Below, piece after piece: positions 1 through 9,035 of a DNA stretch of 64,000 nt. Location of the stretch: positions 335,731 to 399,730 of the forward strand of contig NZ_SOEE01000006.1 in the NCBI RefSeq assembly GCF_004366035.1, read 5' to 3'. Each line of letters begins with the position of its first letter. Positions within the stretch are counted from its first letter, which is position 1. A program made the position numbers and the translations under genes. The notes below the pieces were generated by a model. The model was not told the origin of the DNA. It did not search any database and saw only the letters and a list, made by a program, of their open reading frames with translations. This stretch comes from Cytobacillus oceanisediminis. GTDB lineage: Bacteria > Bacillota > Bacilli > Bacillales > Cytobacillaceae.

Positions 1-665
1 ACTCCCAAATCGTGGGTAATCATGATAACACCCATTCCTATCTTTGTTTGCAGCTCTTTTATCAGCTCCAGTATTTGTGCTTGAATCGTAACATCCAATG
101 CAGTCGTTGGCTCATCTGCTATTAATACCTCAGGTGTACATGCAAGAGCCATAGCAATCATGACACGCTGGCGCATCCCTCCGCTCAATTGGAATGGCTC
201 TTGTTTCGCCCGTTTTTCAGGAGAGGGGATTCCAACCATCTTCAGCATTTCAACTGACTTATCCCATGCAGCTTTTTTCCCCATCTTTTGGTGCAGCCTC
301 AAAGCTTCTGCAATTTGTTCCCCAACCGGGATTACAGGATTTAAGGAAGTCATAGGCTCCTGAAAAATCATAGATATTTCATTCCCGCGAATTTTTCTCA
401 TTTCATCCTCTGGCATTGTAACTAAATCTCTTCCTTTAAAAAGAACGGAACCACCGGCAATTTTTCCCGGAGGAGAAGGAATAAGGCGGAGAATGGAGAG
501 GGAAGTCATACTTTTCCCGCACCCGGATTCCCCTACTATTCCCAGCGTTTCCCCTTTATGCAGTGTAAAATCGATGCCATCAACCGCTTTGCTGACTCCC
601 CGCTTTGTTGTGAAATGGGTTTTTAACCCTTTTACTTCAAGTATTGGCTTGTTTCTTTCTTTCAT
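1..665 (-). CDS. Peptide/nickel ABC transporter ATP-binding protein, OppD/DppD type (3' part outside window)
   Basis: Reverse-strand frame from an ATG at 663-665 runs off the left edge, so about 221 residues are present. It is the energy-coupling ATPase of a peptide/nickel-class importer. Visible motifs in order are Walker A GESGCGKS, the Q-loop region with [11 protein letters not shown], the ABC signature LSGGMRQRV, Walker [12 protein letters not shown] and the start of the switch region MITHDLG, which is cut at base 1. The OppD-type C-terminal extension must lie outside. It follows the permease gene by 20 nt with AGGGTGG as ribosome binding site, so it is the third gene of the reverse-strand operon. 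An OppF partner may lie further left. Family call is firm; substrate is unknown. Confidence 0.93.
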   Translation of the reverse strand, partial: MKERNKPILEVKGLKTHFTTKRGVSKAVDGIDFTLHKGETLGIVGESGCGKSMTSLSILRLIPSPPGKIAGGSVLFKGRDLVTMPEDEMRKIRGNEISMIFQEPMTSLNPVIPVGEQIAEALRLHQKMGKKAAWDKSVEMLKMVGIPSPEKRAKQEPFQLSGGMRQRVMIAMALACTPEVLIADEPTTALDVTIQAQILELIKELQTKIGMGVIMITHDLG

Positions 666-685
666 ATCCTGTTACCACCCTTAAC

Positions 686-1606
686 TTAATTTAGTTCAAT
701 GCGTTTATTGAAGAACCGATAAAAGACATCTACGAATAAATTCACAACTACGAAAATAAGTGAGGCAAACAATACTCCTCCCTGGACCATTGGCAGATCT
801 CGCATTCTAATTGCATCGACAATCATTCTTCCGAGGCCATTAATAGCAAAGATCGATTCCACCAATACGGTACCTCCAAGGAGTGCGCCAAACTGCAGGC
901 CCACAACCGTAATCACTGGTATCAGTGCATTTCTTAGTGCATGTTTATAAATAATGATTCGCTCGCGAAGCCCTTTTGCACGTGCTGTACGAATATAATC
1001 CTGCCGAATAACTTCAAGCATGCTCGACCTGGTCATCCTTGCGACAATTGCTGCTCCTCCTGCTCCAAGGGTTATAGCCGGCAAGATGACATGGAGCAGA
1101 CTGTCCCATCCTGCAACAGGCAAAATTTGAAGCTTAACAGAGAAGAAATACATAAGCATGAGGCCAAACCAGAAGCTTGGAAGTGATATGCCTAAGAGCG
1201 CAACAAGCATGACGCTGACATCGGTCAATGAATAAGGCTTAACAGCTGATATAATACCTGCTGCCATTCCCAGCACGATTGTGATAATGATGCTAAAGAA
1301 GGCGAGTTCAATAGTAATTGGCAGTCTTACCAATATTTCATCAAGAACAGGCTGGCTATTTTTTAAGGAGACACCTAAATCCCCCTTAAACACATTTGTT
1401 AAGTATTCGAAGTATTGGATATATAAAGGCTGGTTTAATCCAAGCTGTTCACGAATAGCTTCAATTGTTTCTTTTGAAGCGCCTTCACCAGCAAGAAGTA
1501 CTGCAGGATCCCCTGGAACGAGCTGCATAATGAAGAAGACAACAAAAGTAACTCCAATAATAACCGGGATGGTTTGTAAAATCCGGCGTAATATAAACAT
1601 CAGCAT
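686..1606 (-). CDS. Peptide/nickel ABC transporter permease, DppB type
   Basis: 306-residue integral membrane protein of the binding-protein-dependent permease family (BPD_transp_1), the usual length for DppB/OppB. The N-terminal helix begins FILRRILQTIP, followed by the family hallmark PGDPAVLLAGEG at about residue 30. Near residue 205 is the EAA-type coupling loop (RTARAKG... with NALIPV), which docks on the ATPase. The ATG at 1606 is preceded by GGAGG at 8 nt. It lies 22 nt after the DppC-type gene and 20 nt before the ATPase gene, so the three are one operon divergent from the binding-protein gene at 2.8 kb. Substrate cannot be read from sequence; the neighbouring amidohydrolases suggest an amide or N-heterocycle, which is inference. 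Confidence 0.93.
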   Translation of the reverse strand: MLMFILRRILQTIPVIIGVTFVVFFIMQLVPGDPAVLLAGEGASKETIEAIREQLGLNQPLYIQYFEYLTNVFKGDLGVSLKNSQPVLDEILVRLPITIELAFFSIIITIVLGMAAGIISAVKPYSLTDVSVMLVALLGISLPSFWFGLMLMYFFSVKLQILPVAGWDSLLHVILPAITLGAGGAAIVARMTRSSMLEVIRQDYIRTARAKGLRERIIIYKHALRNALIPVITVVGLQFGALLGGTVLVESIFAINGLGRMIVDAIRMRDLPMVQGGVLFASLIFVVVNLFVDVFYRFFNKRIELN

Positions 1607-1628
1607 AGATGTAACCTCCTCAAAGCTT

Positions 1629-2534
1629 TTATTTTTTCATCCTGGGGTCAAACGCATCACGTAAGCCATCACCAAAAATATTAAACCCAAGAACTAGAAT
1701 AGAGATGGCGAGACCCGGAAATAAGGCGATATAAGGTGCGGAGAATAAGAAATCCCTCCCGCTGCTGAGCATGGTTCCCCATTCAGGTGAAGGCGGCTGT
1801 GCACCCAGGCCGAGGAACGATAATCCAGCTGCTGACAGAATGGCAGTAGCTAATCGCAGAGTCCCTTGAACAATAATGGGTGAAAGGATATTCGGGAAAA
1901 TGTGCTTGAAAATAATGACAAAATCAGAGGCGCCAAGCGATCGGATTGCATCAATATACTCAAGGCGCTTTACTTCTAAAGTAGATCCGCGGACGATTCT
2001 GGCAAATAAGGGTACAGAAAAAGCTCCTACTGCTATAGTCACATTAATCAGGCTTGGCCCCAATGCCGCAATAATGGCTAGCGCAAGGAGAATCCCTGGG
2101 AATGCAAGCATAACATCCATCATCCTCATGATAATGGTGTCAACCCATTTGCCATAAAACCCAGCTACAAGACCGAAAATAATTCCGAAAAATGCTCCGA
2201 ATAACACAGCAGCAAATCCAACCCCCATTGATAGCCTGGAACCATAAAGAATCCTGCTTAAGATATCTCTTCCTTTATCATCCGTTCCCATCCAATGGTC
2301 TGCAGATGGAGGAGTCAGCTTATTTTCCAAATCAATTTCGTATGGGCTATATGGAGCCAGCAGCGGTGCAAATGCCGCCATTAATAGATAAACAATAATA
2401 ATAATGGCTCCAGCCAGTGCAGCTTTATTTTGGATCAATGTAGAAATAAAATCTTTTATTCTAGATTCTTTTGTGCCGCCAATCAATGTCTTTACAGCTA
2501 TATCTGGCTGCTCCGTTTTTACTTGAACTGTCAT
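1629..2534 (-). CDS. Peptide/nickel ABC transporter permease, DppC type
   Basis: 301-residue membrane permease. It has the DppC layout: a cytoplasmic N-terminal tail of about 30 residues, a first transmembrane helix near residues 38-60, then the family motif HWMGTDDKGRDILSRILYG near residue 80. The coupling loop DAIRSLGASD... followed by PNILSPI lies around residue 200, and the C-terminus ends GDGLRDAFDPR, typical of DppC. It starts at ATG 2534 with a GGGGGG ribosome binding site. It is the first gene of the reverse-strand transporter operon and pairs with the DppB-type permease downstream. Confidence 0.93.
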   Translation of the reverse strand: MTVQVKTEQPDIAVKTLIGGTKESRIKDFISTLIQNKAALAGAIIIIVYLLMAAFAPLLAPYSPYEIDLENKLTPPSADHWMGTDDKGRDILSRILYGSRLSMGVGFAAVLFGAFFGIIFGLVAGFYGKWVDTIIMRMMDVMLAFPGILLALAIIAALGPSLINVTIAVGAFSVPLFARIVRGSTLEVKRLEYIDAIRSLGASDFVIIFKHIFPNILSPIIVQGTLRLATAILSAAGLSFLGLGAQPPSPEWGTMLSSGRDFLFSAPYIALFPGLAISILVLGFNIFGDGLRDAFDPRMKK

Positions 2535-2612
2535 CTTATTTCCCCCCTAAAAGATTTTTTTACTAGCACTAAAATGAAAATCAGTTTTCCTCCTTTCAAA
2601 AGAAAGAGTGGA

Positions 2613-2737
2613 TTGCAAACGTTTAGTTAAAATTATCAAAATTACCTGTAAAGTAAATATTTTTTAAAACAGTTGTCAAAATATTTAAAAATAAGGTAAA
2701 TATTCTGTAAATATCTAAATGCATCATCTTCTATAAT
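2613..2737. promoter_or_regulatory. Divergent control region of the first peptide transporter; candidate cre-like site and -10 box
   Basis: The 2535-2813 gap separates divergent operons. A near-consensus catabolite site TTGCAAACGTTTAGT lies at 2613-2627, with one mismatch to WTGNAANCGNWNNCW. A TATAAT -10 box facing the binding-protein gene is at 2732-2737, but no good -35 is visible. Both are sequence matches only. Confidence 0.3.
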
Positions 2738-2813
2738 GCAGATAAGCATTTACGGAGGGACGGTGAACATTGAATAATTACTGGAATTATTTACCGAAAA
2801 AGGGGAGAGAAAA

Positions 2814-4391
2814 ATGGAGAAAGATAGAATGCACTTTCGAAAGGGAATGCTAATGATTTTCCTAAGCTTAATGATGCTGCTGTCTACAGCATGTTCTACA
2901 CAAACAAAAACAGAGCAGGAAGCCGGCAATGAATCCGAAGGTAAAAAGGATGGGGGCACCTTGACAGTTGTCCGTTTATCAGATGCAACAAAATTAGATC
3001 CTCACTTTATAACAGACATTCCTTCAGCAAATATTATTTATCAAAAAGTATATGAAACGTTAGTGGAACCAGATAAAGATATGAATATTCAGCCGCTGCT
3101 GGCAACAGAATGGAATGTCATTGATGATACGACCTGGGAGTTTAAATTAAAAGAAGGCGTAACCTTTCATGACGGTACACCGTTTAACGCTGAAGCTGTA
3201 AAGGCCACCTTTGACCGGTTGCTGGATCCAAACACTGGATCGCCTCAGCGCGAGAAATTCGCGATGATTAATGAAGTAAAAGTAATTGATGAATACACAG
3301 TACAATTATTGCTTGATTATCCATATGCTCCACTGCTTTCTATTCTTGCAAGCAGCGAGGGAAGCATCATGAGTCCAAAGGCGCTGGCCGAAAACCAGGA
3401 GACGCTTGCAGAGAAACCTGTTGGTACAGGCCCGTTTGTTTTTAAAGATTGGAAAACTGGACAGGAAATTTCCTTGAAGAAAAATGAAAACTATTGGGGA
3501 AAACAGCCAAGTATTGATGAGGTTGTTTTTAAGGTTGTACCAGAAGACGCAACTCGGCTGGCTATGATTGAAACTGGGGAAGCGCATATTAATGATCAGG
3601 TGCCTGTTACAGAAATTGAGCGTATAGAGGCTTCTGATTCGATGGGACTTCTCCGGGCTGAGGGGCTTGCAGTTGAATATATTGGATTTAACACGAAGAA
3701 AAAACCATTGGATGATGTTAAAGTCCGCAAAGCAATCAGCCATGCCGTTGAGAGAGAAGCGATCATTAAAGGGGTTTATAACAATGTGGGCACACTTGCC
3801 AATGCAGCGATGAGTCCAAAGGTGTTTGGCCACAGTGAAAAAGTTAAGCCTTATGATTATGATTTAAATGAAGCGAAGAAATTGTTAAAAGAAGCAGGAT
3901 ATGAAAACGGACTTAAGCTTAAATTACTGACAAGTGATAGAAAAGAACGCATCAATATGGCTGAAGTTATTCAATCGCAATTAAAGGGAATTGGCGTTGA
4001 GGTAGATATTCAAGTAATGGAATATGGAGCATATATCGATACAATTGATAAATCTGAGCATGATTTATTTATCGGAGGATGGGGAAATGCCACTGGAGAT
4101 GGTGATTATAATCAGTATAATCTTTTCCATACTGCTTCACAGGGACCTCCTGGAAACCATTTCTATTACAGCAACCCAGAGGTAGACAAAATCATTGAAG
4201 AAGCACGAAGAGAGACTGACGAAGCAAAGCGGAAGGATCTTTATGAAAAAGTGATGCAAATGGAATTAGAGGATGCGGTCTATATTCCAATCCGGAACTA
4301 TGAACATATGGCTGCGCACAGTAAAAACGTAAGCGGCTTTTGGCTGAATGCTGCCAATTATTTAATGATTGATGATGCAGTCATTAAGTAA
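2814..4391 (+). CDS. Peptide/nickel ABC transporter substrate-binding lipoprotein (SBP family 5)
   Basis: 525-residue extracellular binding protein. Residues 1-27 form a lipoprotein signal: basic start, hydrophobic stretch and lipobox LSTAC, so the mature protein should be lipid-anchored at the Cys. The SBP_bac_5 signature region is visible near residues 70-130 (YETLVEP, LATEW, GVTFHDGTPFNAEAV), and GTGPFVFK lies around residue 205, all typical of DppA/OppA. ATG 2814 has GGGGAGAG upstream. It is divergent from the permease/ATPase operon and probably serves it. A strong hairpin follows at 4415-4448 before the amidohydrolase genes, which would give more transcript for the binding protein than for the genes behind it. 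Confidence 0.92.
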   Translation: MEKDRMHFRKGMLMIFLSLMMLLSTACSTQTKTEQEAGNESEGKKDGGTLTVVRLSDATKLDPHFITDIPSANIIYQKVYETLVEPDKDMNIQPLLATEWNVIDDTTWEFKLKEGVTFHDGTPFNAEAVKATFDRLLDPNTGSPQREKFAMINEVKVIDEYTVQLLLDYPYAPLLSILASSEGSIMSPKALAENQETLAEKPVGTGPFVFKDWKTGQEISLKKNENYWGKQPSIDEVVFKVVPEDATRLAMIETGEAHINDQVPVTEIERIEASDSMGLLRAEGLAVEYIGFNTKKKPLDDVKVRKAISHAVEREAIIKGVYNNVGTLANAAMSPKVFGHSEKVKPYDYDLNEAKKLLKEAGYENGLKLKLLTSDRKERINMAEVIQSQLKGIGVEVDIQVMEYGAYIDTIDKSEHDLFIGGWGNATGDGDYNQYNLFHTASQGPPGNHFYYSNPEVDKIIEEARRETDEAKRKDLYEKVMQMELEDAVYIPIRNYEHMAAHSKNVSGFWLNAANYLMIDDAVIK

Positions 4392-4414
4392 ATAAAAAAA
4401 TTAAAAAGTGAAAC

Positions 4415-4450
4415 GGAAAAGTACTTTTGAAGAAAAAAGTGCTTTTCCTT
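4415..4450 (+). terminator. Terminator/attenuator after the binding-protein gene
   Basis: Inverted repeat with arms at 4415-4428 and 4434-4448 (GGAAAAGTACTTTT against its near-perfect complement), loop of 5 nt. It has a short T-rich tail and lies 27 nt before the ribosome binding site region of the next gene. Confidence 0.65.
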
Positions 4451-4477
4451 CATTTTCAATATTAAGGGGGAATCAGA

Positions 4478-5716
4478 ATGACAGCTCTATGGATTACAAA
4501 TGTTCGGCTAGAAAAAGGATTCATCTGCGAAAATGAACAAATTACAGGGACAAGCACAGAAATTTGCCACTTGAAAATCGAAGATGGAAAAATTGCAGAA
4601 ATTTCACAGGTTGCTCCGGATTCTAATGAAAACCAACTTGATGCAAAACAGAAGCTTGTACTTCCTTCTTTAAGAGATATGCATATTCATATTGACAAAA
4701 CCTATTACGGGGGGCCATGGAAAGCCTGTACACCAATCACAAATGGCATTTTCACTAGATTAGAAGAGGAAAAGGAGCTTTTGCCAAAGCTTCTCCCAAC
4801 CGCACAAGAACGTGCTGAAAAAATGATAGAGCTGTATTTGAAAAATGGCCATACCCACATTCGCACACATTGTAATGTTGACCCTGTAATTGGCCTGAAA
4901 AACTTGGAAGCTACTGTCAATGCACTAAAAAAATATGAAGATGTCCTTACATATGACATTGTTGCGTTTCCGCAGCATGGACTGCTGAGAAGCGGTTCTG
5001 TTCAGTTAATTCGGGATGCTATGAAAAATGGTGCCACCTTAGTTGGCGGTGTGGATCCAGCTACCGTGGACAGAAACATTGAAAAGTCCCTGCATACTAT
5101 TTTTGAAATTGCAGCAGAGCATAATAAGGGAGTCGATATCCATCTTCATGATCCTAACTCATTGGGAGCTTTTACCTTTGAGAGAATGGCAGATTATACA
5201 AAAGAAGCAGGCATGGCAGGAAGAGCAACAATTAGCCATGGAATTGCTTTAGCCGACCTGTCCGGAGAAGCATTGGCTGAAATGGCGGCAATATTAAAAG
5301 AGCAGGAAATTGACGTGACCACTACCATTCCAATTAATCGTACAACTATTCCAGTTCCTGCCCTGGATCGTTACGGTATTCCCGTTTCAGTAGGGCATGA
5401 CAGCATCACCGATCATTGGTCCCCGTTCGGAACAGGAAACACCATACAGAAACTGGGGACCCTTGCGGAAAGGTTCCGAATGATTGATGAATATTCTTTA
5501 TCATCAGTCTTGAAATTTGCAACTGGCGGTATTACTCCCCTGAATAAAGCTGGTGAACGGGTTTGGCCAAAAGTCGGCGACGATGCAACGATGATGCTTG
5601 TTGATGCGGCATGTTCAGCAGAGGCAATTGCAAGAAGAGCACCGGTTGAGTCATTATTTTTCAAAGGCAATAAGGTTGAAAGCAAACGAACTGAACTAAA
5701 CATAATAAATTCATAG
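4478..5716 (+). CDS. Amidohydrolase of the cytosine deaminase-like family (paralog 1)
   Basis: 412-residue cytoplasmic metal-dependent hydrolase aligning by motif with E. coli cytosine deaminase CodA. Visible metal ligands are HIH at residues 69-71, H222 in DIHLHD, H254 in ISHG and D308 in GHDS; the substrate-pocket VAFPQHG has Q166. Where CodA has the catalytic Glu (HCDE) this protein has HLHD, and where CodA has GHDD it has GHDS. Cytosine deamination is therefore not assured and the substrate is unknown. ATG 4478 has AAGGGGGAATC upstream. It lies 28 nt before a 407-residue paralog and downstream of a transporter binding protein, suggesting uptake then hydrolysis of an amide or N-heterocycle (inference). 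Confidence 0.85.
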   Translation: MTALWITNVRLEKGFICENEQITGTSTEICHLKIEDGKIAEISQVAPDSNENQLDAKQKLVLPSLRDMHIHIDKTYYGGPWKACTPITNGIFTRLEEEKELLPKLLPTAQERAEKMIELYLKNGHTHIRTHCNVDPVIGLKNLEATVNALKKYEDVLTYDIVAFPQHGLLRSGSVQLIRDAMKNGATLVGGVDPATVDRNIEKSLHTIFEIAAEHNKGVDIHLHDPNSLGAFTFERMADYTKEAGMAGRATISHGIALADLSGEALAEMAAILKEQEIDVTTTIPINRTTIPVPALDRYGIPVSVGHDSITDHWSPFGTGNTIQKLGTLAERFRMIDEYSLSSVLKFATGGITPLNKAGERVWPKVGDDATMMLVDAACSAEAIARRAPVESLFFKGNKVESKRTELNIINS

Positions 5717-5743
5717 TTTAAGAGTAAAAAGGAGGATTAAGTA

Positions 5744-6967
5744 ATGCCTGCGTCCCATTGGTTAACAAACATTAAGCTTGAAACTGGATATCTCCAGGAT
5801 GAAAAGGGAGTTTATACTACAAAAACTGAACTATTTCATTTAAAAATTGAAGATGGAAAAGTGATAGAAAAACAGGGCAGCGGATATGAAATTTCGAAAA
5901 ACGAAATTACAGTGGATGGAAGAGGGTTTTTGGCACTGCCATCTTTTAAAGAGATGCACAACCATCTTGATAAGACCTATCTTTCTCTTGATTGGAAGGC
6001 TTGCAGGCCGGTCAAAAATTTAGAGGAACGTTTAAGGTATGAAGCTATGGAGCTTGAGGAATTAGCGCCTACAGCCAAACAGCGGGCAAGCAAAATGATT
6101 GAGCTTCTCCTTTCTAAGGGATCAACTCATATTCGTACCCATGTAAATATTGATCCCTATATAGGCTTGAAGAACCTGGAGGGCGTAAGAGAAGCTTTAG
6201 AAGACTATTCCGACAAACTGACATACGAAATTGCAGCTTTCCCTCAACACGGCCTGTTAAGGGAACATGTAATTCCTCTCATGAAAGAAGCGATGAGATC
6301 TGGTGCCAGCATTGTAGGCGGTCTTGATCCTGCTGGAATTGACCGCAACATTGAAAAGTCACTTTATGAAGTCATGAATCTGAGTACAGAATTTGATGCA
6401 GATATAGATATCCATTTACATGATGGCGGACATGCTGGATTATATACTATCGATAAATTTGCTGAAATGATAGAAGAAGCAAAGTGGCACAATCGTGCTG
6501 CTGTAAGCCATGCATTTTGTTTAGGGGAAGTACCAGTGCCGCAAGCAGAAGAAATGGCGGAAAGATTGAATGAGCTTGGAATGGCGATCATGTCCACTAT
6601 TCCTATAACAAAATCTCTTCCGCCAATTGAACTCTTGGACAGGAAAGGTGTAAAGGTATATCTGGGATGCGATGGTTTCTATGATTCATGGGGGCCTTTC
6701 GGGAATGGAGATCTGCTGGAAAAAGTAACGAGATATGGTGAGCTTTATCGTAAGAGCGATGAAATTTCCCTGGCACAATCATTAAAATGGGCCACTGGGG
6801 GTCCTGTCCCATTAAACAAGGGTGGAGAGATGAGTTGGCCGCTTGAGGGAGAAGAAGCAAACATGGTACTTGTCAATGCTTCGTGTTCTGCAGAAGCAGT
6901 TGCGAGAACACCTGAAAGAGAAGCGGTAATTTTTAGAGGAAAAGTTGTCGCAGGACAGCTGACATAA
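5744..6967 (+). CDS. Amidohydrolase of the cytosine deaminase-like family (paralog 2)
   Basis: 407 residues, clearly a tandem paralog of the preceding gene: the same LTNIKLETGY-type start, HNH at residues 72-74, AAFPQHGLLR with Q168, DIHLHDGG with H224, VSHA with H256, and GCDG with D310. The metal ligands of the family are kept. The CodA catalytic Glu is replaced by Asp (D227), and the His-Asp-Asp motif reads Cys-Asp-Gly. AAGGAGG precedes ATG 5744. Two similar but diverged copies in one operon suggest either related substrates or a heteromeric enzyme; the sequence does not decide. The protein ends in MVLVNASCSAEAVART, close to the end of paralog 1. Confidence 0.85.
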   Translation: MPASHWLTNIKLETGYLQDEKGVYTTKTELFHLKIEDGKVIEKQGSGYEISKNEITVDGRGFLALPSFKEMHNHLDKTYLSLDWKACRPVKNLEERLRYEAMELEELAPTAKQRASKMIELLLSKGSTHIRTHVNIDPYIGLKNLEGVREALEDYSDKLTYEIAAFPQHGLLREHVIPLMKEAMRSGASIVGGLDPAGIDRNIEKSLYEVMNLSTEFDADIDIHLHDGGHAGLYTIDKFAEMIEEAKWHNRAAVSHAFCLGEVPVPQAEEMAERLNELGMAIMSTIPITKSLPPIELLDRKGVKVYLGCDGFYDSWGPFGNGDLLEKVTRYGELYRKSDEISLAQSLKWATGGPVPLNKGGEMSWPLEGEEANMVLVNASCSAEAVARTPEREAVIFRGKVVAGQLT

Positions 6968-7009
6968 AAGCGTTTCCTGATATAAATACCATATTTTATG
7001 GAGGGTAAT

Positions 7010-7618
7010 ATGTTAAAAATTGATGATAGCCTTGTGTTATTCGAAGCAGCAGAAAATGGTGACCTTGAATGTTTGAAAGCCTGTATAGAGAGCGGCATTA
7101 ATATTAATCTGCAGGATAAGAAAAAACGAACGGCCATTTTGATTGCTTCGATAAATAAGCATTATGATTTGGTTCATTATCTGGCGGAGTCAGGGGCTGA
7201 CATTAATCTTCAGGATCAAACCAGCTTAAACCCATTTTTATATGGATGCATTCAGGGAGATTTGAAGTTAGTAAAAATGATGATTAGCGCTGGGGCTGAT
7301 ATTAATCTCTTAACGAGATTTGGCGGAGTGGGTATTACTCCAGCCTGCGAAAAGGGACATATAGAGGTAGTTCGGGAGCTTTTAACATTTACAGATATAA
7401 ACGTGAACCATACCAATTATTGCGGATGGACACCTTTGATTGAAGCCATTGTTTTGAATGATGGAGGAGAAACCCAGCAGGCCATCATAAGGCTATTGCT
7501 TGAACACGGGGCCGATACAAGCCTTACAGACCAATATGGTGTGAAGCCGGTTGAGCTTGCCAGAAGAAAAGGATACAAAGAAATAGCTGATATTTTATTA
7601 ATGGCTCATATAGAGTAA
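7010..7618 (+). CDS. Ankyrin-repeat protein
   Basis: 202-residue soluble protein made almost wholly of ankyrin repeats, starting LFEAAENGDLECLKACIESG and ending ARRKGYKEIADILL. Around five to six repeats of ~33 residues are visible, with the usual G-A-D-I-N-L turn between units (SGADINLQDQ, AGADINLLT). There is no signal peptide or membrane segment. Start chosen at ATG 7010 because GGAGGG at 7000-7005 is correctly spaced for it; an in-frame ATG at 6998 overlaps that site. It is 42 nt behind the amidohydrolases on the same strand and is probably co-transcribed. Such repeats bind proteins, so a partner rather than a catalytic role is likely; its link to the hydrolases is unknown. Confidence 0.85.
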   Translation: MLKIDDSLVLFEAAENGDLECLKACIESGININLQDKKKRTAILIASINKHYDLVHYLAESGADINLQDQTSLNPFLYGCIQGDLKLVKMMISAGADINLLTRFGGVGITPACEKGHIEVVRELLTFTDINVNHTNYCGWTPLIEAIVLNDGGETQQAIIRLLLEHGADTSLTDQYGVKPVELARRKGYKEIADILLMAHIE

Positions 7619-7683
7619 TACCACAGAAGGGTTTGCAGTATCTTATAATACAAGTCAAAATAAGATTAATGGATAAAAGAAAA

Positions 7684-7720
7684 AAATCCCTTTCTGCTGG
7701 ATTGCAGAAGGGGATTTCCT
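7684..7720 (+). terminator. Rho-independent terminator of the binding protein/amidohydrolase/ankyrin operon
   Basis: Arms 7684-7697 and 7704-7717 (AAATCCCTTTCTGC with one wobble pair), 6-nt loop and following T's. It ends the forward operon that begins at 2814. Confidence 0.85.
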
Positions 7721-7937
7721 TTGATTATAAAGTGTTTATCCAATTCTTGATTCTGGCCATACCCATAAAGCGGCCTATGTAAAAACAATTTTAGTGACCG
7801 CAGGAAAAATTAAAGTTTAAAGGTTTCATTTAGCAGGGAAGATGTAGGATAGGGTATTCTGATAACTTTGAAGACAGTATGATAACATTATGAAGAAGGA
7901 CATATTAGAGTTAATCTTATTTGAAGGAGGATATGTT
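7721..7937. other. Intergenic stretch with no gene seen
   Basis: Together with 7619-7683 this makes a 319-nt gap. Apart from the terminator at 7684-7720 I see no convincing reading frame, RNA gene or strong promoter on either strand. Confidence 0.5.
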
Positions 7938-8219
7938 ATGAATAGAGATATAGAAAAAGAAGAAAATCGTTTTTTTATCAATGATGATAAAGGGAACATG
8001 ATTGCTGAGATTACCTATATTCCAAGCGGCGATTCCGTCATAACCATAGACCATACATATGTAAGTGACTCCCTGCGCGGACAGGGAGTTGCAGGAAAAC
8101 TGCTGGAAAGTGTTGTTCAGGATGCGCGCAGCAAAGGCTATAAGATTGTTCCTGCCTGCTCATATGCAAAAGCTGTTTTTGACCGAAAGAGGGAATATCA
8201 GGATTTACTCGCGAAATAA
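7938..8219 (+). CDS. Small GNAT-type N-acetyltransferase (YjdJ/COG2388 type)
   Basis: 93-residue protein of the short GCN5-related acetyltransferase family. It shows the acetyl-CoA binding segment SLRGQGVAGKLLESVV at mid-length (V/R-G-x-G-x-A/G-type loop) and the family's C-terminal region GYKIVPACSYAKAVF. The length fits this minimal family (about 90-100 residues). ATG 7938 was chosen because AAGGAGG at 7924-7930 sits 7 nt before it; an upstream in-frame ATG at 7890 has no site. It is 15 nt ahead of an alpha/beta hydrolase gene and likely co-transcribed. The acceptor is unknown. Confidence 0.85.
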   Translation: MNRDIEKEENRFFINDDKGNMIAEITYIPSGDSVITIDHTYVSDSLRGQGVAGKLLESVVQDARSKGYKIVPACSYAKAVFDRKREYQDLLAK

Positions 8220-8234
8220 AGGAGGTATTTTTAA

Positions 8235-9017
8235 ATGGACGCAAAAATAAAAAATGTAAATGGAACTGCCATCTCTTATTATGATGAAGGCACAGGTGAG
8301 CCGCTGGTATTGCTGCATGGTTTTTGCGGCAGCAAAGATTACTGGGCAAGGGTGATTCCAATTTTGGCGGAGGACTTTCGCGTCATTGCGGTGGACCTTC
8401 CAGGACATGGGGGGTCAAGTTTGCCAGCCGGTGATCCGTCAATTGAGAAGATGGCTGAAGTAATCAAAGGGGCTATAGATGAGCTGGGGCTGGGGAAAGT
8501 ATCTCTTTTCGGACACTCATTGGGCGGCTATGTAACACTTGCATTTGCTGAATCCTATGAGGAGAAGCTGAAATCCTTTTCTCTTGTCCATTCAACAGCC
8601 AGCCCTGATTCAGAAGAAGGAAAGAAAGGAAGAGATATCGCTGCAGGCAAACTTGATAAAGAAGGAATTAAGTCCTTTATTGAAGGACTTGTGCCCAAGC
8701 TCTTTGCGCCCGGTGAGAAACATCCCGAGGAAATTCAAATGGCCAAAGAGATTGGCTATCGTACAAGCCCTGAAGGTGCAAAGGCTGCTTTGAAAGCGAT
8801 GAAACTGCGTGCAGACCGCAGCCATGTCCTGAAAAGTACAAAGCTCCCGTTATTACTTGTCGCTGGAGACAAAGACCAGATTATCCCTCTTGAAAAGTCA
8901 TTTGCAGTTGAAGGACCTAACATCAAGCAAGTGAACATTAAAGCTGCCGGACATATGAGCATGTATGAGGCACCGGAAGAACTTGCTGAGAATATTCGCA
9001 AATTTTTGAAAGAGTAA
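8235..9017 (+). CDS. Alpha/beta hydrolase
   Basis: 260-residue soluble alpha/beta hydrolase fold protein. The oxyanion region reads LLHGFCGSKDYW near residue 27-38, and the nucleophile elbow GHSLGG is near residue 95. The catalytic acid is probably in AGDKDQI near residue 214, and the catalytic His is in AAGHMSMYEAPEE near residue 241. There is no signal peptide. AAAGGAGG precedes ATG 8235. Family members include esterases, C-C hydrolases and haloperoxidase-like enzymes, and the sequence does not tell which. It is followed by a short repeat block and a bidirectional terminator. Confidence 0.88.
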   Translation: MDAKIKNVNGTAISYYDEGTGEPLVLLHGFCGSKDYWARVIPILAEDFRVIAVDLPGHGGSSLPAGDPSIEKMAEVIKGAIDELGLGKVSLFGHSLGGYVTLAFAESYEEKLKSFSLVHSTASPDSEEGKKGRDIAAGKLDKEGIKSFIEGLVPKLFAPGEKHPEEIQMAKEIGYRTSPEGAKAALKAMKLRADRSHVLKSTKLPLLLVAGDKDQIIPLEKSFAVEGPNIKQVNIKAAGHMSMYEAPEELAENIRKFLKE

Positions 9018-9035
9018 GGAGTTTCTTTCTTTGAG

